A DNA stretch of 64,000 nt, taken from positions 992,001 to 1,056,000 of the forward strand of contig CAWJCL010000002.1 in the NCBI GenBank assembly GCA_963841425.1, given 5' to 3'. The notes beneath the pieces are model-generated. The model was given only the letters and a program-made list of their open reading frames with translations. It was not told the origin of the DNA and did not search any database. Below, in pieces: positions 1-8,126 of this stretch (positions within the stretch are counted from its first letter, which is position 1; every line of letters starts with the position of its first letter). The position numbers and the translations under genes are program-made. This DNA is from DATEOR01 sp963841425. GTDB taxonomy: Bacteria > Actinomycetota > Thermoleophilia > Gaiellales > Gaiellaceae.

Positions 1-1218
1 CGTCGGCGCGCCGGGCTTGTAGAGCCAGAACCGGGACTGCGAGATCACGTCGCCGCTCGGATCGACGAGCCTCGCCAGGTAGGCGCCCGGAAGAAGAGCG
101 CCGGTCGGGAACGAGAGCGTCCCGTCGACGGCTCCTCCCGTCGACTTCGTCGCGGCGGGAGCCACCCCGTGGACACGCAGGAGCGATACCTCCTCGCCCG
201 CTTCACCGGCGGCATGGAAGCGCACGCGGAGCGTCTGCCCCTGCTCCAGGCTCCGCGACTCAACGGCGGCGAGGAGCGGCATCGGGGCGGGCGTGACGTC
301 GAAGGTCGAGACGACGCCGCGGTGATCCGAGGGCCACGGGTCGACGGCGATGTCGACGTTCGGGTTCCCGGCCTCGCCGACGACGCTGCTTGCGGTCGCC
401 GTCGCCGGCCCGCTGGAGAGAACCCAGTCGATGCGGTCGTGCACCTCGACCTTTTCGCCCTCGGGCGAGCCCGGAGTCCACGTGAAGCCGGGGCGCGCAA
501 CCGGGTTCGGGTAGACCGAGCGGAACGAGTCCACGAACCCCGCGTCGGCAAGCGCCTTCGAAGCAGGCCAGACGACCGGGTACGGGACATCGGCACGCAC
601 CGCGTCGACGGCCGGAGTCCAGTCGAGGTGCGAGGGGGAGTTGAAGTCCCCGGTGAGGAAGACGGGGATGCCCCGCGCGGCGAGCTCCGGCAGCTCCTGG
701 ATCTCGGTCTGGACGGCCGGCACGCGCAGGTCGTTCTCGAGCTGCAGCACCTCGTCGCGCGTGGCGCCGTCGCGCGCCTCGTAGGGCCCGTACGGCTCGG
801 CGGGGAGGTGGACGTTCGCCACCGCGACGACGCGCCCCGGCACCGGCTCGACGAAGACGTAGAGCCCGTTCGCGCCGGGCGGGTCGATGATCGGGAAGCG
901 CGAGATGTACGACGTTCGCTCGCTGTAGTTCCAGCCGAGCTTCTCCGCGATCGTACGCGTGTTCATCGTCGGCTCCTGCAGGCCGACGACGTCGGCGCCG
1001 GAGGCACGGATCGCGACCACGACCTGTTCGAGGGTCTCCGGACAGCCGGCCGGGTCCTTGCAGAACTGCCGCGTCTGCAGGTTCAGCTCGTCGCCCCCGT
1101 AGAAGATGTTGAAGCTCATGACCTTGAGCGTCGTGCTCGCGGTCGGCGCCGGTGCAGCCGAAGCAGCGGAGAGGGCGGCGAGGAGGGCCGCCAAGAGGGC
1201 GATCGAGTTGCGCAGCAT
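1..1218 (-). CDS. Secreted endonuclease/exonuclease/phosphatase-family protein (C-terminus beyond window)
   Basis: Reads from an ATG at 1218 and stays open to base 1, so the C-terminus is missing. A hydrophobic signal peptide (about residues 1-25, rich in Leu/Ala) precedes an EEP metallophosphoesterase domain. Visible motifs are SFNIFYGG (metal-ligand Asn), VGLQEP (catalytic Glu), TGDFNSPSH and PWPSDHRGVV (Asp-His pair near residue 297). After about residue 310 comes at least 90 residues of beta-rich sequence resembling an Ig-like domain. The family cleaves phosphodiester or phosphomonoester bonds; an extracellular nuclease or lipid phosphatase is likely, but the substrate cannot be read. It is divergent from the molybdoenzyme gene, with only 38 bp between starts. 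Confidence 0.85.
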   Translation of the reverse strand, partial: MLRNSIALLAALLAALSAASAAPAPTASTTLKVMSFNIFYGGDELNLQTRQFCKDPAGCPETLEQVVVAIRASGADVVGLQEPTMNTRTIAEKLGWNYSERTSYISRFPIIDPPGANGLYVFVEPVPGRVVAVANVHLPAEPYGPYEARDGATRDEVLQLENDLRVPAVQTEIQELPELAARGIPVFLTGDFNSPSHLDWTPAVDAVRADVPYPVVWPASKALADAGFVDSFRSVYPNPVARPGFTWTPGSPEGEKVEVHDRIDWVLSSGPATATASSVVGEAGNPNVDIAVDPWPSDHRGVVSTFDVTPAPMPLLAAVESRSLEQGQTLRVRFHAAGEAGEEVSLLRVHGVAPAATKSTGGAVDGTLSFPTGALLPGAYLARLVDPSGDVISQSRFWLYKPGAPT

Positions 1219-1256
1219 CCGCGAAGTGTCTCAGGATAGGCTCGCGGGCGCGACCC

Positions 1257-2324
1257 ATGGCCATCGCCGACTCATCCGAGATCACCCTCGACGAGCTGCA
1301 GCTCAGCGGCCGCAACCACTCGATCCCGCTGGAAGCCCTGAAGCACGACATCACGCCGATCGGGCTCCACTATCTCCTGATCCATTTCGATATCCCGAAG
1401 GTGGATGCGGAGACGTGGCAGCTCGAGGTCGGCGGGCTCGTGGGGAGCCACCTCACTCTCACGCTCGCGGACGTGAAGGCGCGCCCGGCACGGACGATGC
1501 AGGTGACCCTCGAATGTGCGGGCAACGGCCGGGCGCTGATCGAGCCCCGGCCGATGAGCCAGCCGTGGCTCCAGGGCGCCGTCGGCACCGCCGAGTGGAC
1601 GGGCACGCCGCTTGCGCCGCTCCTCGAGGAGGCAGGCCTCGCCGCGGAGGCGAAGGAGGTCGTCTTCAGCGGGCTCGACCGCGGCATCCAGGGCGACCTC
1701 GAGCACGCCTACGAGCGCAGCCTCCCGGTCGCCGAGGCGCAGCGCGACGAGATCCTCCTCGCCTACGAGATCAACGGGCAGCCGCTTCCTCCGCAGCACG
1801 GCTTTCCGCTCCGTCTGATCGTCCCCGGGTGGTACGGGATGACGCACGTGAAGTGGCTGCGTGCGATCACCGCCGTGGCCGAGCCGTTCGCGGGCTGGCA
1901 GCAGGACGTCGCCTACCACGTGCGCGAGTCCGAGGACGAGCAGGGGGAGCCCGTCACCCGCATCAAGCCGCGCTCGCTGATGGTGCCGCCGGGGATCCCG
2001 GAGTTCTTCTCGCGGACGCGCTACCTCGAACCGGGCCCGTGCGAGGTGGAAGGACGGGCCTGGTCGGGCCGGGCCCCCGTCTCACGCGTCGAGTTCAGCG
2101 CTGACGGCGGCGAGACCTGGGCGAACGCGGAGCTCGGCGAGCAGGCGGGCGAGTTCGCCTGGCGCGGGTGGAGCTACGCGTGGGACGCGGCGCCGGGCGA
2201 GCACGAGCTCTGCTGCCGCGCGACCGACGAGGCCGGCAACGTCCAGCCGCTCGCGCCCGAGTGGAACTGGGACGGCGTCTGCAACAACGCGGTGCAGCGC
2301 GTCGACGTCGTCGTGCGCACTTAG
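1257..2324 (+). CDS. Sulfite oxidase-like molybdopterin-dependent oxidoreductase
   Basis: 355 residues from the ATG at 1257; the frame is open further upstream, but conserved sequence begins here and a longer form would run into the divergent gene. The N-terminal two thirds is the molybdopterin-binding oxidoreductase fold, with the molybdenum-ligand cysteine at residue 87 in TLECAGNGR and the conserved PGWYGMTHVKWL segment. The C-terminal third (about 245-355) is the Mo-co dimerisation domain, with the EFSADGGETW type motif. No Tat or Sec signal is visible, so it is probably cytoplasmic. The family oxidises sulfite or reduces S/N-oxides; the true substrate is unknown. Confidence 0.9.
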   Translation: MAIADSSEITLDELQLSGRNHSIPLEALKHDITPIGLHYLLIHFDIPKVDAETWQLEVGGLVGSHLTLTLADVKARPARTMQVTLECAGNGRALIEPRPMSQPWLQGAVGTAEWTGTPLAPLLEEAGLAAEAKEVVFSGLDRGIQGDLEHAYERSLPVAEAQRDEILLAYEINGQPLPPQHGFPLRLIVPGWYGMTHVKWLRAITAVAEPFAGWQQDVAYHVRESEDEQGEPVTRIKPRSLMVPPGIPEFFSRTRYLEPGPCEVEGRAWSGRAPVSRVEFSADGGETWANAELGEQAGEFAWRGWSYAWDAAPGEHELCCRATDEAGNVQPLAPEWNWDGVCNNAVQRVDVVVRT

Positions 2325-2446
2325 AGCGCGACGGCGCGACCCGCACTCTCGACGGCCTCACCGGCGGGCCTGAGCGCGAGCCCGGCCAGCCCGACCGGGA
2401 CGGCATACGCAGCCACGACGAGCGTTCCAACAATTACTTGCAGCAT
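2321..2446 (-). CDS. Small hydrophobic protein (41 aa)
   Basis: A 41-residue frame starting with ATG at 2446, six bases after a very good Shine-Dalgarno sequence (GGGAGGTGAG), which is unusual in this window. Residues 3-26 form one hydrophobic stretch (VIVGTLVVAAYAVPVGLAGLAL), followed by a short polar tail. Its stop overlaps the end of the convergent molybdoenzyme gene by 4 bp. It lies just downstream of a strong hairpin plus T-run on the same strand, so expression may be controlled by attenuation. No family is recognised; the ribosome-binding site and hydrophobic profile are the reasons for calling it. Confidence 0.5.
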   Translation of the reverse strand: MLQVIVGTLVVAAYAVPVGLAGLALRPAGEAVESAGRAVAL

Positions 2447-2473
2447 CTCTCACCTCCCTTCGGTTTTGCCATG

Positions 2474-2507
2474 AAAAAAGCCCCGGGAGCCGCTGGCTCG
2501 CGAGGCC
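2474..2507 (-). terminator. Intrinsic terminator or attenuator ahead of the 41-aa ORF
   Basis: On the minus strand a 12-bp imperfect stem (GCCTCGCGAGCC / GGCTCCCGGGGC) with a 3-base loop is followed directly by six T residues. It lies 28 bases upstream of the small ORF start and 40-60 bases downstream of an inverted repeat, so it could end a short leader RNA or act as a conditional attenuator. Confidence 0.65.
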
Positions 2508-2549
2508 TCATTGCCTACTACCTCACGCTAGCGAGAACGATGGGGTCTG

Positions 2550-2566
2550 CGCAAATGAACTTTGCG
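2550..2566. promoter_or_regulatory. Inverted repeat, possible operator
   Basis: Perfect 6-5-6 inverted repeat CGCAAA-N5-TTTGCG in the 350-bp spacer between the molybdoenzyme gene and the SnoaL-like gene. It is suitably placed to control the leader of the minus-strand small ORF. The regulator is unknown. Confidence 0.35.
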
Positions 2567-2678
2567 TGAAGCCCACAGCGGGGTATTTTCGTACCGTGGC
2601 GGCCGGGAGTAATCATCTATCGCGCGGCACGTGGATGCCGCCCATCTTGCTGCTCGCGGCCGCCCGACCTTCTTCCTG

Positions 2679-3032
2679 ATGGACACCCGCGAGGCAGCCG
2701 AGCGCTGGCGCCGGACCTGGGCTCGAGGCTGGCACGGCCACGATGCCGCCGCGATCCTCGAGCTCTACGCCGAGGAGGCGTTCTTCCAGTCGCACCCCTT
2801 CCGGGACCCCGAGCCGCCGCCGGACTACATCGTCCCGACGCTTGCCGCCGAGGCCTGGGCCGACTGCGAGTTCGGCAAGCCGGTCGTGGACGGCGACCGC
2901 GCGGCCGTGGAGTGGTCGGCGGAGGTCCGGCTGAAGGACGGCGGCGCCGAGAAGCTCGCCGGCGTCTCGCTGCTTCGCTTCGACGCGGACGGGCTCGTCA
3001 TCGAGCAGCGCGACTTCTGGGCAGGCGGGTAG
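2679..3032 (+). CDS. SnoaL-like / NTF2-fold protein
   Basis: 117 residues from the ATG at 2679. An upstream in-frame ATG at 2631 is possible but adds a non-conserved stretch. The opening TREAAERWRRTWARGWHGHDAAAILELYAEEAFFQSHPF is the usual start of a polyketide-cyclase/SnoaL or steroid-isomerase-like cone fold. The core carries VDGDRAAVEWSAEV and the end ...IEQRDFWAGG. Such proteins are small-molecule-binding domains, sometimes enzymatic; no activity can be assigned. It starts a same-strand run of six genes. Confidence 0.75.
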   Translation: MDTREAAERWRRTWARGWHGHDAAAILELYAEEAFFQSHPFRDPEPPPDYIVPTLAAEAWADCEFGKPVVDGDRAAVEWSAEVRLKDGGAEKLAGVSLLRFDADGLVIEQRDFWAGG

Positions 3033-3043
3033 GTACAGCTTTG

Positions 3044-3571
3044 ATGGAGCGAGCCCAATCAGGCTGGTCGACGTCCGAGCAGCGAGCCGACGGAGCGGTC
3101 GAGTCGGAGCAGCGAATCCCGTCGCCGGGGCCGGTCGTCGACGCCACCGAGCGCGGCGCCGCCGAGCTCGGCGCCGTCTACTGGCGGGAGGTAGAGCGCT
3201 TCATGCGCGGCCTCGTGCGGGCCCGGGTCTCGGCGGACGGGAGCGTCGAGCTCCGGCTGCGCCCCGGTGGCGTCCTTCTCCTCTCGTTCGCGCCGCCCGA
3301 GCTCAGCGCCGCGAACGGCGGCGCGCGGTGCACGTACCCCATCTCCGGCGGCCTCCTGACGCGCAGTGCGAATGGGACGATCTCCTTCTCGCAGGAGGTC
3401 GGTCCGCCGCCCGCGCTTGCGTCGGCGATTTCAGGCTTCTTCCCGCGCTTTGCGGCCGCGCCGGGGCGACCGGGCTGGACGGGCGCGTTCTACGAGCAGG
3501 TGCAGCGGCGCCTCCACCTCGCTCTTTCGAAACGCTACTTCCAGGCCCTCGTCGAAGGAACGCGGCCTTGA
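3044..3571 (+). CDS. Hypothetical protein (175 aa)
   Basis: ATG at 3044, 12 bases after the previous stop. Residues 1-40 are polar and low in complexity; the rest looks like a compact alpha/beta domain with GAVYWREVERFMRGLVRARV and a C-terminal YEQVQRRLHLALSKRYFQALVEG helix. No signal peptide or membrane segment is visible. The stop overlaps the next gene's TTG start by 4 bp, so the two are probably translated together. No family recognised. Confidence 0.6.
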   Translation: MERAQSGWSTSEQRADGAVESEQRIPSPGPVVDATERGAAELGAVYWREVERFMRGLVRARVSADGSVELRLRPGGVLLLSFAPPELSAANGGARCTYPISGGLLTRSANGTISFSQEVGPPPALASAISGFFPRFAAAPGRPGWTGAFYEQVQRRLHLALSKRYFQALVEGTRP

Positions 3572-4449
3572 AGGTCGTCGTCTTCGGCGCAACGGGAACG
3601 GTGGGTGGTGCGCTTCTCGCGGCGCTCACAGGCGAGCACGAGGTCACGGCCGTCTCGCGCTCGGCGGACGAGGGTGTGCGCGACGGGGTCCGGTGGGTAC
3701 GGGGCGACGTGGAGGACGGCGCAAGCGTCGACCGCGCGCTGGAGGGCACCGAGGTCGCCTACTACCTCGTCCACTCCCTCGGCACGAGCGGCTTTGAGGA
3801 TCGCGAGCGGCGCAGTGCGGACAACGTCGCCCGGGCGGCGAAGAACGCCGGCCTGCGCCAGATCGTCTACCTCGGCGGCCTTGGGGAGGACTCCGACGAC
3901 CTCTCGCCGCATCTCCGTAGCCGCCGCGAGACGGAGCGGCGGCTCGCATCCGGCTCGGTGCCCTTGACGACGCTTCGCGCCGGAATGGTCGTCGGCAAGG
4001 GAAGCGCTGCGTTCGAGACCATTGCGGCGCTGGTCGACCGCCTGCCGGTGATGATCCTTCCACGATGGGCGAAGACACCGACGCAGCCGATCGCGCTGGC
4101 CGACGTCGTCCGATACCTCGCGGGCGTCTGCGGAACTGAGGAGGCCGTCGGCCAGACCTACGACATCGGCGGGCCGGACGTCATGAGCTACGCGGAGATG
4201 ATCAGCCGGATCAGCCGCCTCAAGGGGAAGGCGCCGTACCTCGTCGAGGTGCCCGTGTTGACGCCGTGGCTCTCGGCGCTCTGGATCGAGCTCGTCACGC
4301 CGGCTCGCGCCGACGTGGCGCGACCTCTCGTCGAGGGGCTGCGCAATCCGACCGTGGCCAAGGACGAACGGATCCGCGAGCTCGTGCCCTTCGAGCTCAC
4401 CCGATTCGACGACGCCGCCCGCGCCGCCGTCGATCCTGGGCGGCCCTAG
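3568..4449 (+). CDS. NAD(P)-binding oxidoreductase, NmrA/atypical SDR type
   Basis: 293 residues from a TTG start whose TTGA overlaps the previous stop. The N-terminal Rossmann motif is VVVFGATGTVGGALL (residues 3-17). Further conserved points are LVHSLG, IVYLGGLGED and a C-terminal QTYDIGGPDVMSYAEM segment typical of NmrA-like and NDUFA9-like proteins. The catalytic YxxxK of classical SDRs is not evident, so it may be a redox sensor or a ubiquinone-linked reductase rather than a standard dehydrogenase. Cytoplasmic. Confidence 0.82.
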   Translation: MKVVVFGATGTVGGALLAALTGEHEVTAVSRSADEGVRDGVRWVRGDVEDGASVDRALEGTEVAYYLVHSLGTSGFEDRERRSADNVARAAKNAGLRQIVYLGGLGEDSDDLSPHLRSRRETERRLASGSVPLTTLRAGMVVGKGSAAFETIAALVDRLPVMILPRWAKTPTQPIALADVVRYLAGVCGTEEAVGQTYDIGGPDVMSYAEMISRISRLKGKAPYLVEVPVLTPWLSALWIELVTPARADVARPLVEGLRNPTVAKDERIRELVPFELTRFDDAARAAVDPGRP

Positions 4450-4458
4450 AATCGCGCC

Positions 4459-5154
4459 TTGGCGCTCTTCGCGTTGTTCCACGGAGGCTGGCACGGTCCC
4501 TGGGTCTGGGACAAGGTCGCTCCCTTGCTGACCGCCCGACGTCATGAGGTCGTCACTCCGAGAATCGCGGTGGACGAGCCCGGGACGTGGGCCGCGGACG
4601 GGGAGGCTCTCGAGGCCGGGCTGCGAGAGCGCATCGCCGAGACGATCCTCGTCGGGCACTCGTCCGGTGGGCGCTGGGCGGCTCTGGTCGCCGCAAAGCA
4701 CGCGCCAAAGCTTGTGATCTATATCGCCCCCGCCAACCCGGTCACGGAGTCTCCGGAGGGGATGCCCGAGCGAACGAAGCCCGAGATCGACGACGTGGTC
4801 AAGTACGACGACCAGAATCGTGACTACCTGGACGTCGAGGGTGCGGTGGAGTGGTTCTACGGGCGAGTCGACGAAGAGACCGCCCGCTGGGCCGCCGCCC
4901 GCCTCCTGCACGACACCGACCGCGGCGATTTCCCTCTCCAGGCGCCTCCCGAGGTGCCGAGTGCGTACATCTACGGCACCGAGGACGAGGTCTTCACGAC
5001 CGAGAGCATGGAGTGGTCGGCGCGCCACATCTTCGGAGTCGAGCCGATCGCGATCCCGACCGGCCACTCGCCGCAACTGGAGGCGCCGGAGCTCCTGACG
5101 AATTTGCTCTGCGAGCTCGCCGAGGGGTCGCCGAGAGCCGGAACGCGCACGTAA
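4459..5154 (+). CDS. Alpha/beta hydrolase
   Basis: 231 residues from a TTG start, nine bases after the previous stop. It shows the oxyanion-hole HGGWHGPWVW motif (residues 8-17), the nucleophile elbow GHSSG (Ser68) and a late histidine in PTGHSPQLEAP near residue 208, i.e. a full catalytic triad layout. The HGGWHGPWVW start resembles esterase and hydroxynitrile-lyase-like members. The substrate is unknown. It lies between the NmrA-like oxidoreductase and another alpha/beta hydrolase, which suggests a small-molecule pathway. Confidence 0.85.
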   Translation: MALFALFHGGWHGPWVWDKVAPLLTARRHEVVTPRIAVDEPGTWAADGEALEAGLRERIAETILVGHSSGGRWAALVAAKHAPKLVIYIAPANPVTESPEGMPERTKPEIDDVVKYDDQNRDYLDVEGAVEWFYGRVDEETARWAAARLLHDTDRGDFPLQAPPEVPSAYIYGTEDEVFTTESMEWSARHIFGVEPIAIPTGHSPQLEAPELLTNLLCELAEGSPRAGTRT

Positions 5155-5177
5155 CCACTCGGTGGGATACTCGCCGC

Positions 5178-6512
5178 GTGGACGACGCGTTCCCCGCAGT
5201 TCGCTACGCGCGCTCCGGCGACGTCCAGATCGCCTACCAGGTGCTGGGCGAGGGCGACATCGACCTCGTCTTCGTCATGGGCTGGCTCACGAACCTCGAG
5301 ACGTACTGGGAGCTGCCCGGCTACCGGCGGTTCATGCAGCGTCTCGCCGGGTTCACGCGGCTGATCCTCTTCGACAAGCGCGGTATGGGGCTCTCTGACC
5401 GCACTACCGTCGGCACTCTCGAAGAGCGGATGGACGACGTACGGGCGGTGATGGACGCGGTCGGCTCAGAACGCGCCGTCCTCCTGGGCGTCAGCGAAGG
5501 CTCTCCTCTCTCCATGGTCTTCGCCGCGACCCACCCGGAGAGGACAGCCGGGCTCGTCTTCGTCGGCGGCGAGGTGAAGGAGATCCGCGAGGACGACTGG
5601 CCCTGGGGTCAGTCCACGCGTGAGGACTACGAAGCAATGCTCGAGCGGACCCTCACCGGCGAAACGTGGGGACGCGTGTCCCGCGTCTGGTTCGCGCCGA
5701 GCCGAGAGCACGATCCAGCGGTCATCAGCTGGCTCGAGCGCCTCGAGCGCTCATCCGCCTCTCCGGCGGCCGCGGCCGCCTTCATGCGACTCGGGAGCCA
5801 GATCGACGTGCGGCACGTTGCGCCCTCGATTCATGTGCCGACGCTTGTACTCCACGCCCCCGAGGATCCCGTTGCCCCTTTCCAGCAGGGCCGCTGGCTC
5901 GCAGAGCAGATCGAGGGCGCACGCTTCGTCGCGCTCAAAGGCCAAGATCACGTGCCCTGGTTCGACGTCGCCGACCAGGTGGTCACCGAGGTGCGCGAGT
6001 TCCTGACCGGGTTTCGCGAGGCTCCAGAGCCCGAGAAGGTGCTCGCAACTGTCCTCTTCACCGACATCGTCGGCTCGACGGATCGGGCCCGCGAGCTCGG
6101 TGACAGCCGGTGGACGGCTCTGCTCGAGCAGCATCACGCGACGGTCCGCTCCGTCCTCTCGCAGTACCGCGGGCGCGAGATCGACACGACCGGCGATGGA
6201 TTCCTGGCCGTCTTCGACGGGCCCGCGCGAGGTATTCGCTGCGCCCAGGCGATCCTCGAGGCCCTCGAGGGGATCGGAATTCAGGCGCGCAGCGGCCTGC
6301 ACACCGGCGAGGTCGAGGTCGCGGGCGACAAGCTCGCAGGAATCGCGGTCCACATCGGCGCGCGCGTGGCCGCCCTCGCCGGGCCGGGCGAGGTGCTCGT
6401 CTCCTCCACGGTGCGCGATCTCGTCGCCGGCTCGGGAATCGAGTTCGAGGACCGCGGCCTGCACGAGCTCAAGGGGCTCGACGAGCCCCGGCGGCTCTTC
6501 GCCGTCGCCTAG
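5178..6512 (+). CDS. Alpha/beta hydrolase fused to class III adenylate/guanylate cyclase
   Basis: 444 residues from a GTG at 5178; upstream in-frame codons overlap the preceding gene and are not conserved. Residues 1-270 are an alpha/beta hydrolase with GVSEGSP as nucleophile elbow (Ser near 107) and the late histidine in GQDHVPWFD (about 257). Residues 285-444 are a class III nucleotidyl cyclase: LFTDIVGSTDRA carries the first metal Asp and TTGDGFLAVFDGP the second. The hydrolase domain may act as a ligand sensor or may itself be active. A fusion of this type is known in Actinobacteria; its role here is not known. Confidence 0.9.
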   Translation: MDDAFPAVRYARSGDVQIAYQVLGEGDIDLVFVMGWLTNLETYWELPGYRRFMQRLAGFTRLILFDKRGMGLSDRTTVGTLEERMDDVRAVMDAVGSERAVLLGVSEGSPLSMVFAATHPERTAGLVFVGGEVKEIREDDWPWGQSTREDYEAMLERTLTGETWGRVSRVWFAPSREHDPAVISWLERLERSSASPAAAAAFMRLGSQIDVRHVAPSIHVPTLVLHAPEDPVAPFQQGRWLAEQIEGARFVALKGQDHVPWFDVADQVVTEVREFLTGFREAPEPEKVLATVLFTDIVGSTDRARELGDSRWTALLEQHHATVRSVLSQYRGREIDTTGDGFLAVFDGPARGIRCAQAILEALEGIGIQARSGLHTGEVEVAGDKLAGIAVHIGARVAALAGPGEVLVSSTVRDLVAGSGIEFEDRGLHELKGLDEPRRLFAVA

Positions 6513-6557
6513 CTAGGCTGGGTAGCCGTTCGTTCGATAGCCGACGAAGGGGGGCCG

Positions 6558-7322
6558 ATGACCGATCATCGGACAGGAACACGCGGAGAGTGGCTCGCCG
6601 CCCGGCTCGAGCTGCTCGAGGCGGAGAAGGAGTACACCCGCCGCGGAGACGAGCTCGCCAGGCAGCGGCAGGAGCTCCCGTGGGTCCGGGTCGAGAAGGA
6701 CTACACCTTTGAGACCGACGAGGGGAGCGCGTCGCTCGCGGATCTCTTCCGCGGCCGCTCCCAGCTCCTCATGTACCACTTCATGTTCGGGCCGGCCTAC
6801 ACGGCCGGGTGCCCGGTGTGCTCGACGATCGCTGATGGCTTCAACGGCTTCGTCGTCCACCTCGAGAACCACGACGTGGGGATGATGGCCGTGTCGCAGG
6901 CGCCGCTCGAAGCCCTGCAGAGCTACAAGCGCCGCATGGGCTGGACGTTTCCGTGGGCCTCGTCCTTCGGGAGCGACTTCAACTTCGATTTCAAGGTCTC
7001 GTTCACGGAAGAGCAACAGCGCGCGAACGAGGTCGAATACAACTACCGCCCGATGGACACGAGGCCGATCCTCGAATCGCCTAGCGAAGGGCTGACGGAG
7101 ATCGCCGCGACGACCGGAACCGACCCCGCGACCTACACGCGCGAGGGCCCGGGGATGAGCGCCTTTGCATTCGAGGACGGGGTCGTCTACCACACGTATT
7201 CCGCATTCCAGCGCGGCGTGGACGGGCTATGGGGGATGTACCAATGGCTCGATCGCGCCCCCAGGGGGCGGAACGAGACCAGCATCTGGATGCGCAGGCG
7301 CGACGAGTACGGACAGAGCTAG
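6558..7322 (+). CDS. DUF899 thioredoxin-like protein
   Basis: 254 residues, ATG at 6558. Matches the DUF899 pattern: an N-terminal helix (EWLAARLELLEAEKEYTRRGDEL), then LPWVRVEKDYTFETDEG, the LLMYHFMFGP signature, a cysteine pair in GCPVCSTIADGF and a C-terminal YHTYSAFQRGVD. The fold is thioredoxin-like and cytoplasmic. Members are often called dithiol-disulfide isomerases, but the activity is unproven. It ends the same-strand run that started at 2679. Confidence 0.88.
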   Translation: MTDHRTGTRGEWLAARLELLEAEKEYTRRGDELARQRQELPWVRVEKDYTFETDEGSASLADLFRGRSQLLMYHFMFGPAYTAGCPVCSTIADGFNGFVVHLENHDVGMMAVSQAPLEALQSYKRRMGWTFPWASSFGSDFNFDFKVSFTEEQQRANEVEYNYRPMDTRPILESPSEGLTEIAATTGTDPATYTREGPGMSAFAFEDGVVYHTYSAFQRGVDGLWGMYQWLDRAPRGRNETSIWMRRRDEYGQS

Positions 7323-7471
7323 CAGCCGACGAGACCTTCGCGTGCCACTACCCAGGCGGGCTCAGGGAGTCGTTCCGGCAGGCACGTAGGACGCCACATA
7401 CGTGCCCTATTTGCGTCGGCTGGGGGCGAGTTTTACGGGCCGCATCCAAAATTCGCCAACCGCCTGGAGCT

Positions 7472-8065
7472 TCAGCCGGCCGGAGCGCACTCGGCGGCGA
7501 TCGCCTTCAGCTCCTGCGCCGCTTCATCGAGCTGATCTTCCGGGTTGTCGCTCGCGTAGAGATCCTGCAGGACTGTAGCCACAGCGCCGAGACACGCCTC
7601 CGCCAGGTCCGCCCTCGCGCTCTCAGCGTTGGCGCGATCCCTGGCCGTCGCCCTTGCCCTCCTAGCCTTGGCGAGGTCGGCGTCCGCTTCGTCGGAGAGC
7701 CGCTCGAGCTCCGCCTGTAGCTCGGCAAGCTCATGGCCTTTGGCGCCGAGCTCGCTCGAGGCGGTCTCGACTTCCTCGCGCGCGGCCTCGAGCTGCTTCT
7801 GGGCTTCTTCCGAGGCGGCACCCGAGGCTGCCTTCTCCGCCTCGAGCTGCGCCTCGAGGTCTTTCACGAGCGTCTCGAGCTCCGGAACGCGCTTGTTGAG
7901 CTCCGCCTCTGCCTGCTCGAGCTCGTCGATTCGGGCAGCCGACGCCGAGTTCGCGCTTTCGTGGCCGGTTTCGAGGATCACGACCCAGATGCCGAGCCCG
8001 ATGACAGCCGCACCGAGGACGCCCGTGAGCACGATCCACGTCGTCGCCCCACCCCATCGAGACAC
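7472..8065 (-). CDS. Membrane-anchored coiled-coil protein
   Basis: 197 residues, ATG at 8065 with an upstream AGGAGGTG. A single N-terminal transmembrane helix (about residues 8-30) is followed by roughly 130 residues of heptad-rich coiled coil (ELEQAEAELNKRVPELETLVKDLEAQLEAEK in spirit) and a short C-terminal domain with one cysteine near each end. It probably sits in the membrane with the coiled coil in the cytoplasm or outside; topology is not certain. No homologous function recognised. The 150 bp downstream show no gene. Confidence 0.7.
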   Translation of the reverse strand: MSRWGGATTWIVLTGVLGAAVIGLGIWVVILETGHESANSASAARIDELEQAEAELNKRVPELETLVKDLEAQLEAEKAASGAASEEAQKQLEAAREEVETASSELGAKGHELAELQAELERLSDEADADLAKARRARATARDRANAESARADLAEACLGAVATVLQDLYASDNPEDQLDEAAQELKAIAAECAPAG

Positions 8066-8100
8066 TCCACACCTCCTGCCGGGACGTGTGAGTCTAATCC

Positions 8101-8123
8101 GCTGCTAGGGGCTCAGCGGCCGA
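8101..8123 (-). repeat. 23-bp copy of the greA 3' end
   Basis: Identical over 23 bases to 22252-22274, which contains the last codons and stop of greA plus 12 bases beyond. It lies in the short spacer between the coiled-coil gene and the CoA-binding gene, where greA itself is absent. With the copy at 22252 it forms a direct repeat around 14.1 kb. Confidence 0.7.
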
Positions 8124-8126
8124 GTA

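Noticed and set aside
3535..5076. 513-codon minus-strand frame
   Set aside because: Covers two well-supported plus-strand genes; no motif or signal.
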